Positions 7,804 through 16,438 of a stretch of DNA of 64,000 bases are shown here, piece after piece. Each line of letters begins with the position of its first letter. The stretch's first letter is position 1. The notes below the pieces were generated by a model. That model had not been told where the DNA came from, did not search any database, and saw only the letters and a program-made list of their open reading frames with translations. Source of the DNA: Thaumasiovibrio sp047250365 (lineage in GTDB: Bacteria > Pseudomonadota > Gammaproteobacteria > Enterobacterales > Vibrionaceae); the NCBI RefSeq assembly GCF_047250365.1, contig NZ_JBLBVL010000021.1, positions 1-64,000 of the forward strand, given 5' to 3'. The position numbers and the translations under genes are program-made.

Positions 7804-9759
7804 ATGACAATTAATGTAGTAGCGGTAACAGGCTGTGCAGCGGGAATCGCGCACACTTACATGGCCGCCAAGGCGTTGGAAGATGCTGGTAAAGAGCATG
7901 GCTTCAATATTAAAGTTGAAACCAATGGTTCAATTGGTCCTGAGAATGTTCTAACAGAAGAAGAGATTGCGAATGCCGATGTTGTGGTACTAGCGTCTGA
8001 TGTTGAAGTTGAGAAAGCACGTTTTGCGGGTAAGAAAATTTATGTCACCCGACCAAAAGTTGCGATGAAAGATGCAAAAGCATTGATTGATATTGCGATG
8101 AAAGAAGGTACGGTTTTTGGTGGTAAAGGTACTGAGGTGGGTAACATCACTTTAGGCAAGACATCTGAAAATGGCTTTATCCAGCACGTGATGAGCGGTA
8201 TCTCTTACATGGTACCGATGGTTATCTCGGCGGGTTTGTTGCTGGCGATTGCTAACATTTTTGCCTTCCAACGTGATGATCTTGGTCGTCTCGTTGCATG
8301 GGGCTTTGACCAAAGCACGTTCTTTGGCGATTTGATGTTCCATCTATTCAAGGTTGGTCAAGTCGGCTTCCTTCTGATGATCCCACTGTTTGCGGGCTTC
8401 GTTGCTAACTCTATTGCTTCTAAACCTGCTATTGCACCAGCAATGATTGGTGCTTATATCGCGAACGATGCGAGTTTCCTTGGTACTGATACGGGGGGGG
8501 GCTTTCTGTCAGCTATCCTAGTAGCGTTCATTGCTGGTTACACGGTTCGTTATTTGAAGATGGTACCTTGGCCTAAGATTTGTAAGCCACTGTTGCCAAT
8601 CATGATTATTCCATTGATTGCCACTTTCATTATTACCATTATCGTTAAATACATGATCGGCACACCTATCGCAGCAGGTATGGGGGCATTGTATGAATGG
8701 TTAACGTGGATGACCACTAACTATTCATCATCAACCTTCATTATCGGTGCCATTATCGGTGCGATGATTGGTTTTGACTTCGGCGGACCTGTTAACAAAA
8801 CGGCGTTGATCTTTGGTACTGCAGTATGGACTGATACCGTTGCTCGATACGGTATTGAAGGGGCTAACTTTGTTCCGGGTACCGCTGCACAGGCTGCTAT
8901 CTCGGTAGCACCACTAGGTATTTTCCTAGCGTCGAAACTGTTCAAAAATAAGTTCACTGAAACAGAAAAAATCTCTGCCGACTCTGCATTTGGTATGGGC
9001 ATTGTTGGTGTGACTGAAGGAGCCATTCCATTCGCAGCAGCTAACCCAGTGCAAATGATCACCGCGAGTGTTGCTGGTTCTGCGTTAGCGGGTGGCTTGG
9101 TTGGCTTCTTCGATGTTAAGTTCTACGGTGGTATCGGTTCTCCATTAGGTACCTTTGTTGGTTATATCGAACAGCCTATCCCGTTTGTTACTTGGATCTT
9201 ATGTACCATGTCAGGTATTACGCTAACAGCGCTAATCATTGGCCTATGGCGTAAGCCAATAACCCAAAACGACGGCGCTGGTTCTACGGTTGCAGATCTT
9301 GGTCAAGTAGCTTCAAAAGAAGTTTTCAAACCAGAACACGTACTAATGGATACAACGTCTAAGTCAAAAGACGAAGCGATTGCATTCATTGCTAAAGAAG
9401 CATACAAGCTGGGCTATGTCTCTTCAGAGAAAGAGTATGCCAAAGGTCTAAAAGCACGTGAGAAGCAATCAAGCACTGGCTTTAAAGATGGTATGGCGAT
9501 TCCACACTGCAAAACCAAAGCAGCAAAAAATGCGGGTGTATTTGTAGTTCGCTTCAGTAACCCAATTGATTGGGAAACTATGGATGATCAACCAGTAAAA
9601 ACCGCCGTTGCATTGAGCATTCCTGCTGAGGGTGATACGAAGAGTGTTGAGATCTTGACCAAACTAACCCGTAGCATGATGGATGACCAATTCCGCGAGA
9701 CATTGAGTCATAAAGACAGTGATAAAGTTGATTTAACTATCGCAGCTGCGATTGCTTAA
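7804..9759 (+). CDS. PTS permease EIIBCA, fructose/mannosyl-glycerate family
   Basis: This 651-residue permease has domains in the order EIIB (about 1-100; VTGCAAGIAHTYMAA with phospho-Cys11), EIIC (about 120-470; many hydrophobic helices, GFDFGGPVNKTA, GVTEGAIPFAAANP) and EIIA (about 500-650; GMAIPHCKT with the phospho-His). It would import and phosphorylate a sugar at the expense of PEP. It is followed by a GH38 alpha-mannosidase, as in the E. coli mngA-mngB pair for 2-O-alpha-mannosyl-D-glycerate, but MngA has the order A-B-C, so substrate identity is not assured. I prefer the start at 7804: GGAGC lies 8 bases upstream, whereas an in-frame ATG at 7789 overlaps that site. A run of nine G occurs at 8503-8511 inside the EIIC part. 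Confidence 0.9.
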   Translation: MTINVVAVTGCAAGIAHTYMAAKALEDAGKEHGFNIKVETNGSIGPENVLTEEEIANADVVVLASDVEVEKARFAGKKIYVTRPKVAMKDAKALIDIAMKEGTVFGGKGTEVGNITLGKTSENGFIQHVMSGISYMVPMVISAGLLLAIANIFAFQRDDLGRLVAWGFDQSTFFGDLMFHLFKVGQVGFLLMIPLFAGFVANSIASKPAIAPAMIGAYIANDASFLGTDTGGGFLSAILVAFIAGYTVRYLKMVPWPKICKPLLPIMIIPLIATFIITIIVKYMIGTPIAAGMGALYEWLTWMTTNYSSSTFIIGAIIGAMIGFDFGGPVNKTALIFGTAVWTDTVARYGIEGANFVPGTAAQAAISVAPLGIFLASKLFKNKFTETEKISADSAFGMGIVGVTEGAIPFAAANPVQMITASVAGSALAGGLVGFFDVKFYGGIGSPLGTFVGYIEQPIPFVTWILCTMSGITLTALIIGLWRKPITQNDGAGSTVADLGQVASKEVFKPEHVLMDTTSKSKDEAIAFIAKEAYKLGYVSSEKEYAKGLKAREKQSSTGFKDGMAIPHCKTKAAKNAGVFVVRFSNPIDWETMDDQPVKTAVALSIPAEGDTKSVEILTKLTRSMMDDQFRETLSHKDSDKVDLTIAAAIA

Positions 9760-9781
9760 GTTGACAGGAAAGTACGAAATT

Positions 9782-12439
9782 ATGCAAAAAGTATTTCATG
9801 TCATTCCTCATACCCACTGGGATTATGAGTGGTATTTTTCAGCGCACGAGTCATTGATCCAACTGGTCTATCATATGGATGAGGTGATGTCAGCGCTGGA
9901 GAATGGTGACAATGACACCTACTTACTGGATGGTCAACTGAGCATCATTGAGGATTACCTTCAGCAATGTCCAGAGCAGCTTGAGCGTGTTCAGGCCTTG
10001 GTTCAACAAGGCAAATTGAAGATTGGTCCTTGGTATACGCAGGCGGATCAGCTGATTATCAGTGGTGAATCGATTGTACGTAACCTTCAAACAGGTATTC
10101 GCCTAGCTGAAGAGCTAGGCCCTGTGATGGCTATCGGCTATGTGCCCGATGCCTTCGGACAAAGTATTGACATGCCAAAGATCTACCAAGGTGTTGGCAT
10201 TGATAAAACGGTCTTCTGGCGTGGTCTTTCTACTGATGTTTGCGCGGCTCGTGAGTTTAACTGGCAAAGCGAAGATGGTAGCCAAGTATTAGCTTATAAC
10301 ATTAAGAATGGCTATTTTGTCGGCTCGCATGTTATGTATTCGGATGATCCAACGCCGTTATGCCAACAGGCTGAAGACGGCTCTCTAGCGGCAAACATTG
10401 CTATTCCGCTGGGTGGTGATCAACGTTTTGTTGATAAAGAGCTGAAGTCACGCCTTGATATTAGCAATGCATCGAACAGAGACTATCACCTGATTGAAAG
10501 TAGTTACGATAAACTTTTTGCTGATATTGCCGCTGAAAATCTTGATCTGCAGACGATTACTGGCGAGTTGATCGATGGTCAAGTCTCGAAAATTCACCGT
10601 TCAATCTACTCTTCTCGTTACGATCATAAGTATCTTAACGATAAGGTAGAGCGACGTCTCTCTTACCAGTTAGAGCCATTAATGGTGATGGCGGGTGCGG
10701 AAGGTATCGAGACAAAACCAACCTTGTTAAACAATATCTGGAAAACCATTCTGCGCAACCATGCTCATGATAGTGCTGGTGGTTGTAATACAGATAAAAC
10801 CAACAAGATCATTTTGTCGCGCTTTGAAGAAGCGGATCAGACATCAGATTCCGCGGTGGACTATTTAGTCAGAAAAATGGCTGAATCACAACCAACGGCA
10901 GAGCAGGGTGGTATTGACGGGCGTGTTACCTTGTTTAACACCTTGCCATATACACGACATGCATTGATCAAGACAACGATATCGACCACAGCACCAAGCT
11001 TCACGCTATTGGACCTGAATGGTCAAGCGATCAAGGTGGATGTGTTATCTTCACAACGCGTTTATCGTGGCAGCATTCAGCGTGACGAATCGATGAATGA
11101 TCCTTCACTCTATTATTACCAGAGTGACGTTGAGTTTTATTATTCGCTGCCAGCATCGGGCCATACCAGCCTGCAGTTGATCGAGTGTGATAATGAGGCT
11201 GAAACGACAGCTGTTGCTTGCGATAACATCGAGATTGAAAACGACACGTATCGCTTAAGCTTTGAGCAGGGACAATTTGTGCTGCTTGATAAAGCGCGTA
11301 ATCGTGTATGGGATAACTGTATTAACCTTCTCGATATGGGTGATGATGGCGATACCTATGATTACTCTCCTCCGGCGAATGATTGGCTAATCCAACTGGA
11401 TTGGCGTCAAGCGACCATGAAGGTGGTGAAGCAAGGTTTCTCAGAGTCAATCATGATTGAAGGTGTGTGGTCATTACCTGAAGATCTGGCAGAGCGAGCA
11501 AAACAGCAATGCACAGCGTCTATGGGATATACGATTACCCTTCGTCTGCAGCACACTGCATCGGGTAGTGAGTCAGTATTGCCATTGACGATTGATGCTC
11601 AGTTTGACAACCAAGTCAAAGATCACCGTGTGCAATTGGTCGTTACGGCGCCATTTGAAACCACAACGAACTGGTCTGATACGCCGTTTGGGGTTGTTGA
11701 GCGTGATAACGTGCCTGCGCGTCTGCTTGATTGGCGTGAAAAGGGCTGGAAAGAAGAACCTAGTCCGATCTACCCAATGTTGCACCTTGCTAACATGCAC
11801 GATCAATCATGTAGCCTTACCTTGTTAACCAAAGGCATTAAGGAATATGAAGTTAGAGCAAATAACCAAATTGCTCTGACGCTGTTCCGTAGCGTCGGTT
11901 GGTTAGGTAAGCCTGACTTGATCCGTCGCCCTGGTATCGCATCAGGCCAACAGTTTAAGTATATTCCAACACCGGATAGCCAGCTGTTGGGTGCGCTACA
12001 CTGTGAATGCGCCTTAGTTATTGAAGATACCTTCAACCCTGCGCGCGTACAAAAGGTATGGCAGGAGTATGCGATCGAGGCGTTGGTCTATCAAAATCAA
12101 TCACTGAATCAGTTTACCAATACGTTGAAGTATTTTGTGATGCACCCTCTGACCACTGAGGTTGCCGATCATGGTACGGGTATTGCGCTTGATAGTGTGG
12201 ATTTGGTCGTGAGTGCAATTAAACCTGCGGATAATGGTGAAGGTACGCTAGTTCGTCTCTACAATCCAAGCAGTGAAGCTGTTGCTGCGGCTGGCTATCT
12301 TCAGGTAGCTACTGCGCATACCTCGATTACTGAAGTTAATCTGCTGGAACAGCCGATTGCGGACGCACAACCTTTCAATGGTCAGTATGGACTTGGGCTA
12401 TTTAAGCCGAAACAGATCCGTAGCTTTATCTTGAAGTAA
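9782..12439 (+). CDS. alpha-mannosidase, GH38 family (MngB-like)
   Basis: The 885-residue protein has a GH38 N-terminal catalytic domain with the zinc ligands His12 and Asp14 in PHTHWDYEW. The nucleophile is Asp123 in GYVPDAFGQS, and NHAHDSAGGC supplies a later zinc His. A middle helical domain and C-terminal beta-sandwich domains follow. It has no signal peptide and is about the length of E. coli MngB, which hydrolyses phosphorylated mannosyl-glycerate delivered by its PTS. Here it probably cleaves alpha-mannosides or their 6-phosphates in the cytoplasm. An upstream in-frame start (9752) would overlap the PTS gene; the ATG at 9782 has AGGA at a 12-base spacing and fits the family start (xxVIPHTHWD). 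It is co-transcribed with the PTS gene, 22 bases apart. Confidence 0.92.
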   Translation: MQKVFHVIPHTHWDYEWYFSAHESLIQLVYHMDEVMSALENGDNDTYLLDGQLSIIEDYLQQCPEQLERVQALVQQGKLKIGPWYTQADQLIISGESIVRNLQTGIRLAEELGPVMAIGYVPDAFGQSIDMPKIYQGVGIDKTVFWRGLSTDVCAAREFNWQSEDGSQVLAYNIKNGYFVGSHVMYSDDPTPLCQQAEDGSLAANIAIPLGGDQRFVDKELKSRLDISNASNRDYHLIESSYDKLFADIAAENLDLQTITGELIDGQVSKIHRSIYSSRYDHKYLNDKVERRLSYQLEPLMVMAGAEGIETKPTLLNNIWKTILRNHAHDSAGGCNTDKTNKIILSRFEEADQTSDSAVDYLVRKMAESQPTAEQGGIDGRVTLFNTLPYTRHALIKTTISTTAPSFTLLDLNGQAIKVDVLSSQRVYRGSIQRDESMNDPSLYYYQSDVEFYYSLPASGHTSLQLIECDNEAETTAVACDNIEIENDTYRLSFEQGQFVLLDKARNRVWDNCINLLDMGDDGDTYDYSPPANDWLIQLDWRQATMKVVKQGFSESIMIEGVWSLPEDLAERAKQQCTASMGYTITLRLQHTASGSESVLPLTIDAQFDNQVKDHRVQLVVTAPFETTTNWSDTPFGVVERDNVPARLLDWREKGWKEEPSPIYPMLHLANMHDQSCSLTLLTKGIKEYEVRANNQIALTLFRSVGWLGKPDLIRRPGIASGQQFKYIPTPDSQLLGALHCECALVIEDTFNPARVQKVWQEYAIEALVYQNQSLNQFTNTLKYFVMHPLTTEVADHGTGIALDSVDLVVSAIKPADNGEGTLVRLYNPSSEAVAAAGYLQVATAHTSITEVNLLEQPIADAQPFNGQYGLGLFKPKQIRSFILK

Positions 12440-12462
12440 GGTATTGCAGTAAGGCCGCCCCA

Positions 12463-12490
12463 AGAGGAGTAGGTGTTTGCCTGCTCCTCT
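12463..12490 (+). terminator. intercistronic hairpin between alpha-mannosidase and hexosaminidase genes
   Basis: An 11-bp stem AGAGGAGTAGG / CCTGCTCCTCT (one G-U pair) has a 6-base loop. It is followed by ATTTGTAATTTTG, too poor in T for a strong terminator. It may lower read-through or protect the upstream mRNA. It contains the in-frame GTG at 12473, which is therefore an unlikely start for the next gene. Confidence 0.5.
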
Positions 12491-12526
12491 ATTTGTAATT
12501 TTGATTATTTTGAAAGAGACACTGCA

Positions 12527-14479
12527 ATGCGTCTACGTTTAGAACACCACTTGATTGCTAACGGTGAAACTGGCAGTCGTCTGTCTATCACCCTGACAAA
12601 TCAAAGTGACAGCATCTTAGATGATTGGCATCTTGACTTTAGTTGTATTCGCCGTATAGCGGCTAACTCCCTAACATGTGGGAGTATTGCACAGGAAGGC
12701 ACGCTGTACCGACTTACTCCCCCTGAGTCATTCAGCGTGCTTAAACCTGGGCAACTGTTTTATGCCGAGTTTGAGATTACTCTTCCTCACTTAACTTTGC
12801 AGGGGCATGGTATTACTGAAGCTGCAGTGGTGATTGAACAGACGATGTACAACGTTGACGTGGTACCGCTGCAGTTTTGTGACAACTTGCCTTTTCGCAA
12901 GCAGAGAAGTGACGTGATCAGTGCTAGTGCCGCGTCGATCGCGATTATTCCGCAGCCAGCAACGCTGAGCCAGCAGCCTGGTACGTTTAGCCTTGATCGT
13001 ACCTGCCATATCCAATGTGATGTGTTATTGGCTGACGCGGCGTGTTCGTGGTTTAAGGATGAGCTGTTTGAGCGTCACCAGCTGACTATTGCTAATAGTA
13101 ATGCCTTCAATTGTCGCAGAAGCATCGCTTTTCGATTGGGCGATCAGTCTCAAACGGGTAGCTATCAACTTGATGTGACCGCCGAGCAGGTGCTGATTCG
13201 TGCCAGTGACGAGCGTGGTTTCTTTGCAGCGGTAGCCAGTTTATTGCAACTGGTTCCACTGAGTTCTGACACGCATGAGGCATTTTCCTTGCCTTGCGTC
13301 GCGATCCAAGATGCGCCGAGAATGGACTATCGCGGCATGATGTTGGATTGTGTGCGTCATTTTCACTCGGTAGACAAAGTTAAGCAGCTCATTAATCAAT
13401 TGGCGCGATTAAAGTTCAACACCTTCCATTGGCATTTGACAGATGATGAAGGGTGGCGAATTGAAATTAACGCCTACCCGGCATTAACCAACATTGGTGC
13501 ATGGCGTGGTCCGCATGAGGTTTTACCTGCGCAATATAGCCATCTTACCGAGCGTTACGGTGGCTTTTATACGCAGCAAGAGATCCGAGAGGTGGTTGCC
13601 TATGCATCAGCACGTGGCATCACGGTGATTCCAGAAATTGATATTCCGGGTCACTCGCGCGCAGCGATTAAAGCGTTGCCTGAGTTGCTTCACGATGCTG
13701 ATGACCGCTCTGACTATACGAGCGTGCAACACTTTCATGATAACGTGCTCTCGCCAGCATTGGATGGAACCTACACTTTCCTTCGCACCGTCCTTGATGA
13801 GGTGTGCGAGCTTTTTCCTGCACCTTATGTCCATATGGGCGCCGATGAAGTGCCAGAAGGAGTATGGCGTAAGAGTCCACGCTGTCAGACGTTGATGTCC
13901 GAGTTAAAATATACGGATCCGAAAGAGCTGCAAGGCCATTTGCTGCGTTTTGTTGAGCAATATTTGGCGCAAAAGGGCCGTCGAATGTTGGGTTGGGAAG
14001 AAGTGGTGCATGGCGACAAGGTGAGTACCGATACCGTAGTTTACTCATGGCAGAGTGAGCAAGCTGCATTGGAGTGTATCGAGAAAGGTCATGATGTGGT
14101 ACTTCAGCCGGGTCAATCACTCTATCTTGATATGGTGCAAAGCGATAGCGTTGATGAGCCGGGCCTAAACTGGGCGGCGATACTGCCGCTTGAAAAGGTC
14201 TACCATTATGATCCGTTAGCCAATATTCCAATTGAGAAACAGCACAAAGTGTTAGGCGTGCAGGTTGCCTTGTGGTCTGAAACAGTGGTCGATGAGGCAA
14301 CGTTTGATTATTTACTTTATCCACGGCTATTTGCGGCCGCAGAAGTTGCATGGTCTGAATCACGCCAGTGGTATCAATTTTTACATAAATTGAACAATCA
14401 TTTGTTTGAGCTTGATAAGCTTGGCATCGCTTACTGCCGTAATGATGTTAACAGTGGAATCAATCAGCTTGCCAGTTAA
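12527..14479 (+). CDS. beta-N-acetylhexosaminidase, GH20 family
   Basis: The 650-residue enzyme has an N-terminal chitobiase-like sugar-binding beta domain (about 1-115), a GH20 zincin-like domain 2 (about 135-250) and a TIM-barrel catalytic domain (about 255-610). The barrel holds the GH20 acid pair Asp440-Glu441 in HMGADEVPEG, preceded by NTFHWHLTDDEGWRIEI and IPEIDIPGHS. It has no signal peptide, so it should act on imported GlcNAc- or GalNAc-terminated saccharides. In this operon it could split the chitobiose of an N-glycan core, or chito-oligosaccharides. The ATG at 12527 has GAAAGAGA 7 bases upstream; the longer form from 12473 would start within a hairpin. A strong terminator ends the operon 166 bases downstream. 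Confidence 0.92.
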   Translation: MRLRLEHHLIANGETGSRLSITLTNQSDSILDDWHLDFSCIRRIAANSLTCGSIAQEGTLYRLTPPESFSVLKPGQLFYAEFEITLPHLTLQGHGITEAAVVIEQTMYNVDVVPLQFCDNLPFRKQRSDVISASAASIAIIPQPATLSQQPGTFSLDRTCHIQCDVLLADAACSWFKDELFERHQLTIANSNAFNCRRSIAFRLGDQSQTGSYQLDVTAEQVLIRASDERGFFAAVASLLQLVPLSSDTHEAFSLPCVAIQDAPRMDYRGMMLDCVRHFHSVDKVKQLINQLARLKFNTFHWHLTDDEGWRIEINAYPALTNIGAWRGPHEVLPAQYSHLTERYGGFYTQQEIREVVAYASARGITVIPEIDIPGHSRAAIKALPELLHDADDRSDYTSVQHFHDNVLSPALDGTYTFLRTVLDEVCELFPAPYVHMGADEVPEGVWRKSPRCQTLMSELKYTDPKELQGHLLRFVEQYLAQKGRRMLGWEEVVHGDKVSTDTVVYSWQSEQAALECIEKGHDVVLQPGQSLYLDMVQSDSVDEPGLNWAAILPLEKVYHYDPLANIPIEKQHKVLGVQVALWSETVVDEATFDYLLYPRLFAAAEVAWSESRQWYQFLHKLNNHLFELDKLGIAYCRNDVNSGINQLAS

Positions 14480-14644
14480 ATCAACGCTGCTTTGACGATA
14501 GAATAAGAGTTGACCCCCCCCTGTGTCATTACTCTATTCATTTGTTGGTTCGCTCTGTTTTTATAATGAGTGGCAACAAGTTATTGTTGAACTGTGTTAA
14601 AGGCTAGGCGCTGCATGGCTTTGCTGCTTAATATAATATGATGC

Positions 14645-14673
14645 ATGGCACCCTTCGTGGTGCCATTTTTTTT
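14645..14673 (+). terminator. rho-independent terminator of the sugar operon
   Basis: A perfect 8-bp stem ATGGCACC / GGTGCCAT with loop CTTCGT is followed by a run of eight T. The surrounding gap 14480-14799 (320 bp) holds no convincing gene; a run of C at 14513-14520 is the only other notable feature. Confidence 0.9.
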
Positions 14674-14799
14674 GCTCCAAGAGGATGAGCTATCAGCATA
14701 CCTATTTGGGGTTTATTTCCCATCGGGAACGAATCTCGTAACAATAAATCCGCACACAAAAGCACTAATCAGAGGATAATAGTCGGTAGGAGGCGAATC

Positions 14800-16008
14800 A
14801 TGCCAGAAAAGTTCTATTGGCGCCCAGTATTATTGGCGTGTCTTATTGTTAGTATTGGTCAATTAAGCGTTGGCTTACTCTTTCCTTCTTTGCCTTGGAT
14901 TGCCAGTGATTTTCACCTTACTGCAGAACAGGTGCAGCGGTTAATCTCTTTTTATTTATTGGGCTTTGGACCTTCTCAATTATTGTATGGCCCGATCTCA
15001 GATGCTGTTGGGCGTAGGCCTATGTTGTTATCCGGATTGGGGTTAGCGATGTTGGGGTTGAGTGTTTCTGTCTATGGTGCCAATCAGTTTGAGTGGCTAT
15101 TATGGGGGCGCTTTATTCAGGGCCTTGGAGCAGGGTGTTGTGCTGTGCTAGCAAGGGCTTCATTGCGAGATAGCTATGCCCCTAATCACTTGCCGCAAGC
15201 ATTAACCTGGTTGGCTGTTGTCGCGTCATTTTCACCTATCGTAGCACCTGTCATTGGCGGCTTCGTTAACCACCATTTTGGTTGGTTTAGTGTGTTTGTC
15301 TTGCTGCTTAGTTATATCGCCTTAGTTTGGTTGATTTTGATGTTGCTGTTCAAAGAGACGCTTTCAGAGCGTCGAGCGGTGCCTTCTCTGCGACAGGTTC
15401 TCTCTGACTATAAGCAGCTCATCGTGTCGCCGTATTTTATTAGTTTTGCGGGTATTGGCTGGTTTAATTACAGCTTAGTGGTGGTTGCCATCTCCTTAAT
15501 GCCTTTTGTTATGCAAGTGCAAATCGGGATGACATCGGACGAATATGCACTTTGGGCACTACTCCCTGCTTGGGGGCTCTTGGTGGGTGGAATGATCTGT
15601 AATCGGTTACGTCCACGTATTGGAACAGAGCGAATGTTAAAAATTGCGCCTTTTATCCAATTGTCGGCTGGTGTCTGGTTAGTATTAGCGCCGTTAACGC
15701 CAGTAGCAATGATGATTGGGCAATTTATTATGGTGGTAGGTAATGGTATCGCGTTTCCTTGTGCGCAATCTCAATTGCTGCTGCCATTTAAGAAAAATGC
15801 CGGTGCCGCTGCTGCGTTATCAGGGGCTTGCCAAATGGTTTTTGCATCACTGCTTAGCATGACGTTGATGTCTTTCGGCATTAGTCAGGCGTGGCATATG
15901 GGAGTACTGATTATGCTGGCAAGTTTGATCAGCTCTATGCTAATAAGGTTAGGGTTTCGCTCGCTAAAAGGAGGCAATGACGTTGTTGCATGCATGAGCG
16001 GGCAATAG
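14800..16008 (+). CDS. MFS multidrug efflux transporter, Bcr/CflA (EmrD-like) family
   Basis: The 402-residue membrane protein has about 12 hydrophobic segments. The drug/H+ antiporter motif A appears as LYGPISDAVGRRPMLLSGL (about 67-85) after helix 2, and a motif C-like FSPIVAPVIGGFV lies in helix 5. Overall similarity is to EmrD/Bcr drug exporters of the inner membrane. The start ATG has AGGAGG about 5 bases upstream. A small lipoprotein gene follows after 9 bases and is probably co-transcribed. The substrate is not predictable. Confidence 0.85.
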   Translation: MPEKFYWRPVLLACLIVSIGQLSVGLLFPSLPWIASDFHLTAEQVQRLISFYLLGFGPSQLLYGPISDAVGRRPMLLSGLGLAMLGLSVSVYGANQFEWLLWGRFIQGLGAGCCAVLARASLRDSYAPNHLPQALTWLAVVASFSPIVAPVIGGFVNHHFGWFSVFVLLLSYIALVWLILMLLFKETLSERRAVPSLRQVLSDYKQLIVSPYFISFAGIGWFNYSLVVVAISLMPFVMQVQIGMTSDEYALWALLPAWGLLVGGMICNRLRPRIGTERMLKIAPFIQLSAGVWLVLAPLTPVAMMIGQFIMVVGNGIAFPCAQSQLLLPFKKNAGAAAALSGACQMVFASLLSMTLMSFGISQAWHMGVLIMLASLISSMLIRLGFRSLKGGNDVVACMSGQ

Positions 16009-16017
16009 GAGGTACTG

Positions 16018-16368
16018 ATGAAGCCTATAAAATTAATGCTACTTTCTTTAGTGCTTGTCGGTGGCTGTAGTGCTCCATATGTTGCGGAGTACGCGGAGAA
16101 TCAGCAATGGCAAGCGCTGGGTGAGCAAGATGCGGTGAACGGATACTGGGAGCGTGACTTGTCATCATTTGATGGTTATTCCGCACAGGCAAAAGAGGCG
16201 TACTTGGTCGGCTATCAAATGGGAAAATCCGCCTATTGTCAGCCTGAACAGGCATGGAGTCTCGGTAGGTTGGGGAGACCGTATCGCGGTATTTGCCAAG
16301 ACTTAGCGCATGGTTGGAGTTTTCAGCAAGATTATAATGCTGGACGTGAGCGTTGGTTACAATGGTAG
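16018..16368 (+). CDS. DUF2799 family lipoprotein
   Basis: The 116-residue precursor has a lipoprotein signal (LSLVLVGGCSAP, lipidated Cys17). The mature part has paired motifs of the type WQALGEQDAVNGY and AYLVGYQMGKSAYC, matching the DUF2799 family of short gammaproteobacterial lipoproteins with no known function. Ser at +2 predicts outer-membrane sorting. AGGAGG stands 5 bases before the ATG. It probably shares a transcript with the upstream efflux pump. Confidence 0.8.
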   Translation: MKPIKLMLLSLVLVGGCSAPYVAEYAENQQWQALGEQDAVNGYWERDLSSFDGYSAQAKEAYLVGYQMGKSAYCQPEQAWSLGRLGRPYRGICQDLAHGWSFQQDYNAGRERWLQW

Positions 16369-16383
16369 AAACGCAAGACAAAT

Positions 16384-16419
16384 AAAAGCCAGATCTTGAT
16401 TGGCAAGACTCTGGCTTTT
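16384..16419. terminator. bidirectional terminator between DUF2799 gene and dapD
   Basis: The arms AAAAGCCAGA (16384-16393) and TCTGGCTTTT (16410-16419) are perfect, with inner TCTTG / CAAGA extending the stem. T-runs on both strands serve the two convergent genes. Confidence 0.85.
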
Positions 16420-16438
16420 TGCGAGCGTTTACTCACAA

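Noticed and set aside
13668..14363. 231-codon open frame on the minus strand
   Set aside because: It lies entirely inside the GH20 gene, has no ribosome binding site and no recognisable domain; the plus-strand frame has the conserved catalytic motifs.
14560..14622. Very short ATG frame in the gap after the hexosaminidase gene
   Set aside because: Only 13 codons, without a Shine-Dalgarno sequence.
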